DNA of 64,000 bases, taken from positions 17,937,844 to 18,001,843 of the forward strand of contig NC_037592.1 in the NCBI RefSeq assembly GCF_003073045.1. Direction: 5' to 3'. Position 1 is the first letter of the stretch. Every line of letters starts with the position of its first letter. The translations under genes were made by a program, and so were the position numbers. The notes under the pieces were generated by a model, which was not told where the DNA came from, did no database searches, and was given only the letters and a program-made list of their open reading frames with translations. The DNA is from Pomacea canaliculata (taxonomy: Eukaryota > Mollusca > Gastropoda > Architaenioglossa > Ampullariidae). Below, one piece after another: positions 48,401 through 59,700 of the stretch.

Positions 48401-51400
48401 AGGAAATATTAAATAACAATATGTACTTCAACGTGCATGTTAAGATCGGTTTCTCTCCACCCCCACCTCCCCCCCAGAAGAAGTCTGGCAGGTTCTCAAG
48501 TTCTAGTATGGTCAATAATCACCTGTTTGGATGAACAATGCAACAGTTAATGGCTGCCAAAAGCTATTTTGTTTTTGAATCTTTTCAAAAGAAACAGCTT
48601 TTTTTGTAGTCTATATTGTTCAAGCATTCCTACTATTCTTGCAGAACTTGCAGCATCATGATAAACTTCTTAAACAGAGACTCACAAACTCAATAAACAA
48701 CTGATGTCCAAGTTTTATTTTTTTGTTTTGCGGTGACCACTGGTTCTGTCTACACAGAACAAGTGGTACTCCTCTATGTAAGTTATAAAAATAATTTCTT
48801 AGCAATAAAAAGTGAAATATTTTTAAACTGAGAATTTTAAAGCCCACACTAACCTGAGCTCATAATAGCAAATTCGCAAAAGACAACAGTCTAGCTAAAA
48901 GCACACAGAAATGGCTTCTGCATTCCAAATTGGCTTCTTGACATAACACTAATCAGTTCTGTTAAATTCTACCAGTACAACATTAGTATCATTAACATTC
49001 TATGTAATTACTCCAGAAATTTTGATTATATATGCTTATGCCCACTTGTATAATCCATGAAACATGGTGAATGAAGGAAGCTCTGTATGCAACTTGTTCA
49101 TCTGACATGGGATTGTATTAACTTCAACTTCTCTGACTTGCAATGTTATGATGTTATAGAAATAAAATGTTACATTAAAAAACATTCTGTGTAAAAATGA
49201 ACAAATTAAGACTTGATATAAACATAATTTCTTGCTAGTAAAAATGTTCATAAAAATGGACAACGTAAATCATAAACTAGCATGTAAACTTAAAATATCA
49301 GGACTGGCAAAAGACAATTCTTAACATTCTTTGTATATTTTACTAACATTAAGCATAATCATAAACAAATTCAGGTTTGACTATACTGACAAATACATGC
49401 TCATTCCATTTGGTGCATATCTTGTGGTAAAGCCTCTAGCAAGTGAGTCCATTTTCTGTTATATTCTTCAATCCAGTATCATGTTGTGTTTCGGTATTTG
49501 TGTTCCCTATTATTTTGAGCAAGTTGTTTTGCCATAGCGTTTGATAGTAACTACTGTTTTTTCCTTCAGCAATCTAAATGTTATACTGGAAACCATCTGA
49601 ATAATAATAGCAACATACACACAAGAAACAATATTAGGATTTACAAGAGTTCCATGCTATGTCCTGACCTGATATTATTTTCCACTTTCATTGGTCACCA
49701 AAACAGGTGAAATTATTACATAAGGCAACCCGGAGGATTGATTGAAAGCATGATGGCTAACCATCTTTACCTGAATTTTCAGGGTACTCAATTAGTTATG
49801 AGTGAGCAGCGAGGAGGATAAACTTAGTTTTAATATTCAAATGTCCAGGGCTTGGATTTCTATAACAGTGCTAAGTGTTAATATATTATACATGACTTAA
49901 TGATTAGAGAAAAATATGGGCCCATTAAGATTATGAAAACTCTAGGCCGAAGTGTAACCATTACTTATTAAACTGGTTCAATCATGCAGATCTTACTCAT
50001 GCTGCTTAATGCCTTTGAAAATGTAGGCTTCCAAGTGTGAAGAGTAGAGGTCAATCTGTTGGCATGCAAGACTCCTCAGTGTCATCAAAACTATTCTATA
50101 GACGCTATAGAACAGAATAACATGCCATGAACTGGAACACAGAGCCCTTGACTATTCCATATGAAACAAAATCCATATTTGTACAGAAAAATCATCACAT
50201 AATATAGCCATGTAAGCTTTTGTCTAATTTAATGTGTTAAATCATTGAGAAATGCAGAGAATAGGACAGGGATGCAGATTTACCCTGTTTTAATCCTTTT
50301 GGGCAGTTATAACATAAAGTCAGGTCCCCGCCAACCCTTACTCTGTCCTTAACATACTTTTCATAGCTTTAACCATTTTGCCAGGTATACCATTTTTCTG
50401 TAATACGGTCCAGAGTTTTTCTCTAATCACTGAATCGAAAGCTCTCTGGAAGTCAATGAAAGGTACATAGAGCTTTTCATGATTTACTAGCTGCTTCTAA
50501 ATACGTGCCACCAAAGTATATGATCTATTGTGCTGATCCCTCTTAAAGCCTACTTGTTCTTCACCCAGAGTACTGTGTTGCTCAATCTATTCAGGGATTC
50601 TTTTGTTAAGTATAGAAATGTAAATTTCACTACAGATGTTAAACAGAGAAATACCTCTACAGTTTTCTCAATCTGAAGGCTCGGGTAAGGTCCATATACA
50701 AGAAGTTTTTAGGAAAAATAAATATACATTTAGTATCACCCTTATTATGTAAAGCTTGCATGGTAGCTTCAGACCATGCATCAGGAAACAAACCATTTTC
50801 AAAAAGGTGGTTAAACTGAGCTAATAGGAAAGGGGCAATGGATGCTGAGGAATATTAGAAAAACTCACTTAGTTGGGCCCTGCTGCTTCATTATTTTTCA
50901 GTGTGAGTGTGAGAGAGAAAGTGTGTATGTGTGTGTGAAGGAGGATATCAAAAGCTGATTTCTGACGATGTGTGTGTCATGTTTCCAGAATCTCTAGAGC
51001 TACCATTTGGATGTGTGGTTTTTTCCAATGTTCTCGTTTTGTAGGACACATTTGCTTAAGTTGTGGGGAGCTCGCTGAGGCCGCCGCTTGGGCATCATAT
51101 GCATGTTCCCATCTTCACTGTTTGAACGCTTCAATCCTTTGTTCTCAGTGTCATGTTTTTTTGGTGGTCTGCCTGATTGTAAACATCGCCGACCCCCAAG
51201 AGGCATTTGTCTGCGGCTGACGGCTGTTGGTTGGACTTTAATACCACCTCTCTTTATGACTGAAAATGGCATGCATTGATGGTCTTTACCAAAAGTGTGC
51301 AGGGCTGAAACACGACCTGTGTCTGTTTTAATTCTCTCCCACTTCGATACAAAAGCCTCTACTGCTGGTGCATATTCATTGGTATTTTCATTCAACTGTT

Positions 51401-54400
51401 TCTCCACGGAAGCTACAAAGTTGTGGAACCTCATTTTTAGTGTTGTCAACTCTTCAGATGTTACAGAGTTATCAAATTCATCTGCAGAATCATTATGAAG
51501 AGGATGTGAGTCAAATGATTGCCTCCTTTTCAGTGTTGTTTCCTCATCAGGTAATACAGGGTTTTCAAATTCGTCTGCAGAATCATTGTGAAGAGGAAGT
51601 GAGTCAAATGATTGCGTAGGTTCATTTTCTTTTTCTGCATCAGATATTTCCTCAAGGCAATCTTCCAGATCCTGTGTCTGCCCACTTCCACGTAGTGGTG
51701 CAAACCATGTGAATGGCACATTCTGCTTGCCTGTTGCAAGATACATCATGTGAGACTTCATTTTTTCATCTGTTCTAGGCAAAAAATTTTGAGCCTCCAG
51801 TGAGTAGTGGCTAACTACTGCAAACTGGTGTTTGCATGGTGCACCATTTTTTCCTAACTTACATGTGCACATTTCAATAGACATGTCCACCAGATAACAC
51901 GCCTTCCCACTGTGCACTTGGAAAATATTGTTCGGCAAAGGTGTTATCATGTCCTTAGTGAAATTTGTCTTGCTGGGTACGTACTTCTTGGATAAAGTCA
52001 TATCCAGGCGTCCGTTGGCGACATCTATGAGCCTTCGCTCATAATATGCTGGCAAGCTTGTGAGCAGAAAATCAAGCAACTGTGCAGGACTGTATGCACG
52101 AACTCTTTGGAAGATCCTATCCTTTAAAATTCGCATGGCTGCCTCAACATAATTGTTGGTGTCATTGCCACGAACAGGCAGCTGCTCTCTGTGGCAGATT
52201 GCCCACACATGCTGACGCTCATACAATCGTTTGACATATTCTATAAAACTGCTGTGCTGCAGAGCAACAGGATCATTCCTTAACACAGTGTAACAGTCCT
52301 GCAGCTGCTGTTGATTGTCCGCGTACACAAGGTTTCGGACAAGTTTCAGGAGGTGAGGACGATCATCTCTTGGAACTGCGTGCTTACTGTCCCACAGAAA
52401 CCGCCATACTGCCTGAAGGATGTGAAACACGCACAGAATAAGAATGGATTCTGGAAACACCGTTTTCAGTGCCTTTCTCTCCATTTCACAGTCATCTGTG
52501 AGAATTACAACTGGCCCTCTCTCCCCTCGTCCATTAAAGGAATCTTTTGAGAGCAGCCTCTTGTACAAGTCAAAGCCTAGCTCTAGGGCATCTGTTGACT
52601 CAGAGGTGGTTATAATGCACCCTAGTGGCAAACCTCCAGCAGCACTGTGTGTAAGAAGGAGGAAGACCCTGCAGTTGTAACGGTCTACTCCTCCTGTAGA
52701 ATCAATGAAAACCAGCTCACCGCTGGCCCTATGCTTCTCGCTAATGCGCCTCATTAAAGGAGTATACACAGCAATCACAGTCTTGTCCTTAATGAGCTCC
52801 ATTGATGCACACTTCAGTTTCTGTTCATTGTTATAGTTCTCAATCAGACTATTTACAGCGGTCAGGAGACCTTGTCCTGAATCTGCACCATAGCTCTTCT
52901 GGAAAACTTTGGCATACAGTCTGGAAAAAAAGGCATATTTGTGCATGTTTGTTTAAATTGAGAATAGCATTTGGGAGAATTCAATTGTCACTTCTGAACA
53001 CTGCATTGTCTCGTGGACTTATTTTATTAAACTAATGTTTAAACTAAAAATGGAAGTAACCATCACTTCTTGTGGACAATTGAATAATTTTGGTACCAAG
53101 AGGTCTATCAGGAAAAATCTCAATCTTATTCCAGTTTTAACTTATATTACAACCTTATGATCCATGATAAGTTGCTACATGTAATTTGACCCCATATACA
53201 TTGCTTCTTTCCAACAGAAAACACAAAAAGTGACCTTATTTGAAAATGTAACCTTGTGCATTGCAACATTTGAGAGTAGCCCATTCAATGTTCAATGAAT
53301 GATGCACTTAATGTAGTATCACAAGAGACTTTACTTACTTGTAAACAAAACTCAAGTCTGGACAAACTGAACGGTCCGAGGCCAAATAGATGTAATTGTC
53401 TGGGTGCTCCATATGCAGATTAAATTTGTGCATATTGAGAGCAGATGCTGGAGTGTGCCCTCTAGCAAACAAATCTTTAAATTTTTGAATTGTGTCCTCT
53501 GACACATCCCGGTGCTGCATTACTTTGGCATTGCCTGTAATTGGATGATTATGCACATGCTCAATATGCACAATCATAGGCAAAGCTGGCAAATGATGGT
53601 CACTGCTTTTTTTCCTGGAACAAAATAGTTAGCTATGTATAATATATTGCAAAACCACTCAGAAAGTTAAATAACATTGCTGTAGATGTAACATGACAGA
53701 TGTATGACTTAATATACTCTCACCATACACACACACCCAAAGTAATACTGATATCAAAAGACAGAACTTACATGGTAGTTGCTTTGACTGTCAAGGTCAT
53801 CTGAGCGGGGCAATTTGTATTTTTGGAGTTTGGCTTCTCATCTGCTGTTTTACTTCTTGGTAAAGTATTGTGCTGACACCTGTAATAGATTTTCAGTAGG
53901 GTTCCTTTCCCAGTAACTCGGGCAGTTGTTTTTACACGCCATGTAATCTGGGCCTTTTTCTTGTGTTGGTCAAACCAAGCTCTTGCATCTTCTGCAGTAG
54001 TGATGGGCACTCTTATTTCACACTTAAACTTGCCTTCACCCATTGCTGAATACCAGCAGACATGATATTCCTGTCCTTCAGGAAGGATGGCCTGCCAATA
54101 ATTCAACAACAATGTAAAAGCTAGCAATAAGCATTTTGAAATTTTGAATGCTAAGTATAAACCAAAAACAGCCTGTCAAATATAAAAAAAAATGTATTGT
54201 TAAAATAGCAAAGTTCAGTTAATTTTATATTACAATGAAAATTATGTTTTGTTAATAAAACAGCAATGTTTAGGAGAAGGAGAAGCAAAAAATAGCATGC
54301 AGCTGTATTTAGCATTACCCTGATTTTAACAAGTAAATGCTGTTGTTGCATAAGAATTAGAACAGCAGAGAACAGTCATGCTAAGTGCATAATGGTAATA

Positions 54401-56736
54401 CATTATTTTATGAATGATTCTGCTGTTTTCTAAACTGTTAGAAATTCAAGAGCCTGGTTTTTGCTCTTCATTTTTCAAACATTATTAATAGCAATTACCA
54501 TTTCCTCATATTTTTAATTTAATAATTGTTGTTCATGAGTAAAGAAATGTTTTTATGCAATAATGAGGCAACACAATTAAGCATTAGTATCTCATTCTGA
54601 AACCATTGGGAAAATGATTTCTTTGAAAAAAATTGATAAATCTTCATTTGGGAACCTTATATATAGGCCTATATATAATGGGCAAATGTATATATTTTTG
54701 CAGGCCGAAAATAATAGAGGAAGACAGTTATGCTGCTTTCTGTGAAGAACAAAAGTATAAGGCAAAACTACTGTCTAAACTTCCCCGATCAAAAGTACGT
54801 CTTTCTCTGGGATTAACACGTACTTTTATCGTAAGAAATGTATGTACACGTGCACATGAAGTCTGAAAATTGACAAATATATACATACCAGCAAGTCAGG
54901 ATATTCCTTGATTGGTACACCTGATTCACAGGGTTTAGTTGTGTGTGTCATCTGAATCGACATGATGACTAAAATACTGGCGTTGTCGATATTGTGCCAA
55001 ATGCTCGCTTAAATGATAAGCTGTACAGTAAACTGCTGCAGATAAGCGCGCGTACTTTTTAATATTTATTAAAACTGCTTATTCCTGCCACAAACTGCCG
55101 TATGTGGAGTCTTGACATCGAGCAGACGACAACTTAAAACAGTGCAACGAGCAGACGACAACTTAAAACAGTGCAACGTGTGTGTGCACAGCTGTATGGG
55201 TTAGAGATATATAAAATCTAATGGTTATTTTTTAAATGATACTTTGTAATATTTATTAAAACTGCTTATTCCTGCCACAAACTGCCGTATGTGGAGTTTT
55301 GACATCGAGCAGACGACAACCCAAAAACAGTGCGATATGTGTATGTGCAAAGCTGTATTGGGTTAGAGAGTAAGTCACGTGAGCTAGCGGCCAATCCGAA
55401 GGCTCGGATGAGGTCGCTATACAACAATTCTTCGGGAAAAGCAAATTCGCGGGCCGGATGGGACCGCGTCGCGGGCCGGAGATGGCCCGCGGGCCGTAGG
55501 TTGTGCATCCCTGGCTTATATCCCTTGGTAATGTTCACACAAACCTGTATGTCGCAAACCTGGGGCAAGGTTCCCTTGATTTGGTAGGTGGTATAATATC
55601 TTACACTCGGTCTAACGCACCGTCGATACCCCCACCTAACCACGTCGACATCTCCATTGCATGCGCTTGTACTAAATTGCTAATTTACACTGTATACTTA
55701 GATTGGCGAGCCCCCAGCATGCGTCACCCCAATGAAAAGACAACTCGAGCAATTTAGTATGTTAAGAAGGTTATTATATAATTTACCAGAAGTTCATACA
55801 AACCAGAAAATGTCACGGTTACAAAGTATGAACAATTGATCGTTGTCTAGACCGTCCCGTTTTACTAATTGTCTCCCCTGCGTCTAATGTGTCCAGATAA
55901 CTAGAGAGCTAGATCTAACCTTATCTGTCATACACACAATACTGCACAAACACTCCTCTCGTACTGTTCTCATGTACACGCCACTTAGCTGTGTTCAAGC
56001 TTTTGCTGTGTAGGGTCTTAGTCCCTGCAGGACACACATACGACGGTCACGTGTCTGCCCACTGGCTAGCGTCCTATGGAGAATTCTCTCGTTGCGCCGC
56101 TGAAGAAATATTGTACAGAGACTTCGGTCTCCTGTTGACCGGTACGCGACGTGAGGAGTACGAAGAAGGTGCACCTCGAACGGTCGCCATGACGCCTGAC
56201 GATCTTCGCATGGAACCTGCGCAGTACCGATCCCGTTGCCCAGAACAACTTGTCCGTTACGTTGTTATCAGGTCGGACGGAGTTGCTCTTCCGTACGCAC
56301 AGGTACGACTGTGTGGCTTAATTCACTTCCTAGGGTGATGTCCTTTGTTCTCTGTGGTTCGTTTGCCTGAAGCTTGAAGGAAGGACAAGTGCAAGAGAAG
56401 ACTTGAGATGTGAAAATCACTGATGTCTTCTCCCTAGAAGTTTCAGCGCAAAAGCTCCGCTTGCCGTCTAGATCTTTCTCCCAACAACGTTCCGTTTTTC
56501 AGTCCTGCCACCTGACACACCACAACCAATCACGCCTCACAGCCACCACGAGCCTACGCTCCCACCCGCACCCGCGTAAATGACGTAATTTCTCTCTCTA
56601 GAAATTACGTCATTTCTAGAGTAAAACAGATGTGCAAGCCCACACTACAGCCCTACCCCCACTCTTTCACGACACTATAATATGTGTCATTAGTGTGTGG
56701 TGTTATGGAGGTATGACATTGGAATGAATATTATTT

Positions 56737-56772
<36 letters not shown>

Positions 56773-59700
56773 CGTTCGCTCGCAAGGTTTTGTCTTAGTA
56801 CCTACATCAAGAAAAGTTGCGGGCAGCTGGACTGAAATACGAGTTCCCAAAAGTCAGCAGGTGATGGTCAGCTTTATACATGACGGCTTACATTGTTCGT
56901 ACGGCGCTGTTGAATTATTTATTGGTGGAAACTCCAGCAAAGATATTTTCAGCATCTGTAATACCAGCCCGACGCGTCCGCCTAGCCTGCATATTGCTGA
57001 CGTGATGTACCTACATATTTCTTGGAAAATGTTTGCGCCATTTTCTGGATTCAGGCTTTTGTTTTCCTTTCACCCAGAAGACTCTCTAATAAAACAGATG
57101 CCAGACGGGAGATGGAACTGCTCCGTGCAGCACTGGTCCGACTACCGCCAGCACTTCCCGTGTAACCTGGTGACTGAGTGCGTGGGCGGCGAGGACGAGG
57201 CTGAGTGTCCGTACACCAGTGACGTGTGTGGTCAGGGCTTGCTGTGGACAGGCATCAGCTGTATGCAGTACATCTCCGTGCCACGATCGGTGACTTGGGT
57301 TGAAGCGCAAAACACTTGCTTGTCACGTGGCATGCTGCTAGCGAGCTTGAACACGCCACCGGAGTGGAGAGCATTTAGAACTATTTTAAATTTTCGTCCA
57401 AATGACACTGTCTACCTTGGGTATCGATATGTACCCTATGGTCTTTACATGTAAGTGATATTTTGCTGATCATAGGTTTACTAAGTACTTTTTGTGTAAA
57501 AGGTTCTCTAGTTCTTTTTTTAGCCAATACCTTCTGCTCAAAAACTGATTAATAATAACTAATTAATACCAAAATTATTACTGACTTAAAAAGTCCTAAT
57601 GTGTTGTATCTTTGTATGCTGAGCACGAACATCACAATGACGCTTTTTATTGGCTCTGGTTTCGAAGATATTTAAGAGAGTTGGTGTTGTATGTTTCCCC
57701 GTGTACATGTAACAGGTGGACTGTAACCATCCTAAATAAACATACAATGACGTCATATGGCATAATACCACCACGCACACGTCATCAACAGTTTATTGCG
57801 TCATTTTCTGATGTAATGCATTACCACTTCCAGTCGGCAACCATTAACACTATGATCAGTGTTTACAGCCCACTTAAGCTGACAATCACCAACAGTGCTC
57901 AGGTACCTCACGGTGTCAACAGTCTCCGCACAGTTTTCGTGAATTGTACTGGAATTGACAGCACCATGTTTAATTTTCGCGATGTCTATGAGCCTCTAAA
58001 GTCAGTGTTGATGTTTGAATCTCGACAACGGAAAGGGGTATCCACCAAGAATTTGGTAAATAGTATATTGTACACAGATTTATCAGTCATCTTTTTTCCT
58101 TCGTGACAGGTATCAGGAGACGGTGGTATCGGCAGACGGCGCTGTTACCTACTGGATACCTTTACCAATCTATAGCAATCGAAAGGAATCGTGTAGCTAT
58201 TATTCATTTCAAGATAACAACTATATTGCCATGACCCATTGCTACAGACACATTATCGATAAGTTCCCATGTGAGATAGCATCGGATTCTTCTTTTCAAA
58301 AAGTAGAAATGCCTCGGCCAGCGTCAGACATCTGGACGAAAAATCACGTGACCTGCCCATCACAGCACGTGACACACACGTTCCTGGCGTGTGACGTTAG
58401 AAGCGACTGTTGGGAGGAGCGGTACGACACCTCGTGGTCCTGCAGCGCGCCGGTCGTACCGGTCCCCCCGGCCTTCACGTGCGACAGCGGCGCCGAACGC
58501 GTGCCCTACACCTTGGTGTGTGACCACCGCGCCGACTGCTCCGACCGCAGTGACGAGGACTTTTGCCAGTTTCCAGCCTGTAATGTTGACGACTTCCACT
58601 GTGATAATGGTCAGGTAATCAAGATTCGTACTTTTGCCCTCGTCGGTATCTGTTTTTGTATAAAATATTAACTGTGTTGAGCGAGATTCAGCAGAAAAAT
58701 AACTAGAAGCCTATTTATGTGGTCCACAATTTGTTTTTGTTGTGTTACTTAAGGCCGCGGCCATTGCAAAAGAGTTTAGATATCGAAACATTGCCCCATG
58801 ACCTCATGGGTAATAAAGTTATCTCTTTGTCTAAAACCAGGTCAGGGACCAGATGCGCAAACATTCATTATTTAAATACTTTGAGATTTTGAATCTACAG
58901 TGTCCCCTCGTTTAACGAACTTTCGCGAATTAGGGACATACATGCAATAATAATATATACATGTAAAACAATATCATGTTAGTGTAAAGTAATGTATTAA
59001 TCATGGTATTAATACAGAAGGAATTCTTTTCGGAGGCATTGCAGGGATGAAAAATTGAAACGAAGTTCAACCGAGTTCAACACAAAGAAACCCAAACAAC
59101 TGATGCGAACTGGCTGCGAGATGGGAGATACCAATCGTGGCTCGTCGCTTACGCATAGCAATGGATTTCTGTTATACAATTATTTCTTTCGTCTGACTAT
59201 CTACAAAACTACCATGATATTTTAATAGAAATTCTAATATAGCTAAATTTGTCGTCTTTTTCCTGTTGAAATATCTCTGGTATTTTGTAGAACGATAATT
59301 ACCAGCGCGGAAGTATCATCGATACTTCACTCAAACCGCGAAGTAGTGAATCCGCGATAGATGAACCGCGAAGTAGCGAGGGAACACTGTATTTAGGTAA
59401 ATAGTTTTATGAAACACTATGTTAGAAAATTAATTTTTTTTAAAGCTTCAGTTGCATATACTAGAGCAGTGGTTCCCAAAGTGTGGTCCGCGGACCACTA
59501 GTGGTCCGCGGGCATAAGTCAGGTGGTCCGCTGCTGGCAGTCGTCATATGTCAGCAAAGTGATGTTTAAAGTGATGCATTCCACGTATTAACATTTTAAT
59601 TACAAAGAACGAGGTATACGTAGTTTTATGTCAATTTATTACTATACTACTTTTACAAAAGGACATTTAGTTTTGAATTAAAATGAAACAAATGCGGCAA

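Larger units (their letters stand above)
47374..55515. mobile_element. 8.1-kb composite DNA transposon with 8-bp target duplication
   Basis: The left end CAGTGATGCCCAACCTTTTT leads into CGGCCTGCGGGCC. The right end, on the other strand, is CAGGGATGCACAACC, leading into a GGCCCGCGGGCC motif. GCTTATAT flanks both (47366-47373 and 55516-55523). Inside the ends, about 150 bp (47758-47905 and 55311-55466, for example TTTTCCCGAAGAATTGTTGT) are near-identical inverted copies. The left arm carries about 330 bp of extra sequence (about 47420-47750). The right arm has an internal direct duplication (about 55061-55195 and 55245-55368). The terminal sequence and 8-bp duplication suggest hAT, but the gene inside (51000-54963) is MULE-type, so this is either an element with mixed features or a nest. 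Confidence 0.75.

Noticed and set aside
57612-58106. A 164-codon plus-strand frame between receptor B exons 2 and 3, preceded by a plausible acceptor GTAACAG
   Set aside because: No donor in the phase needed by the next exon was found, the peptide has no lectin features, and joining 57450 directly to 58110 gives the same structure as receptor A.
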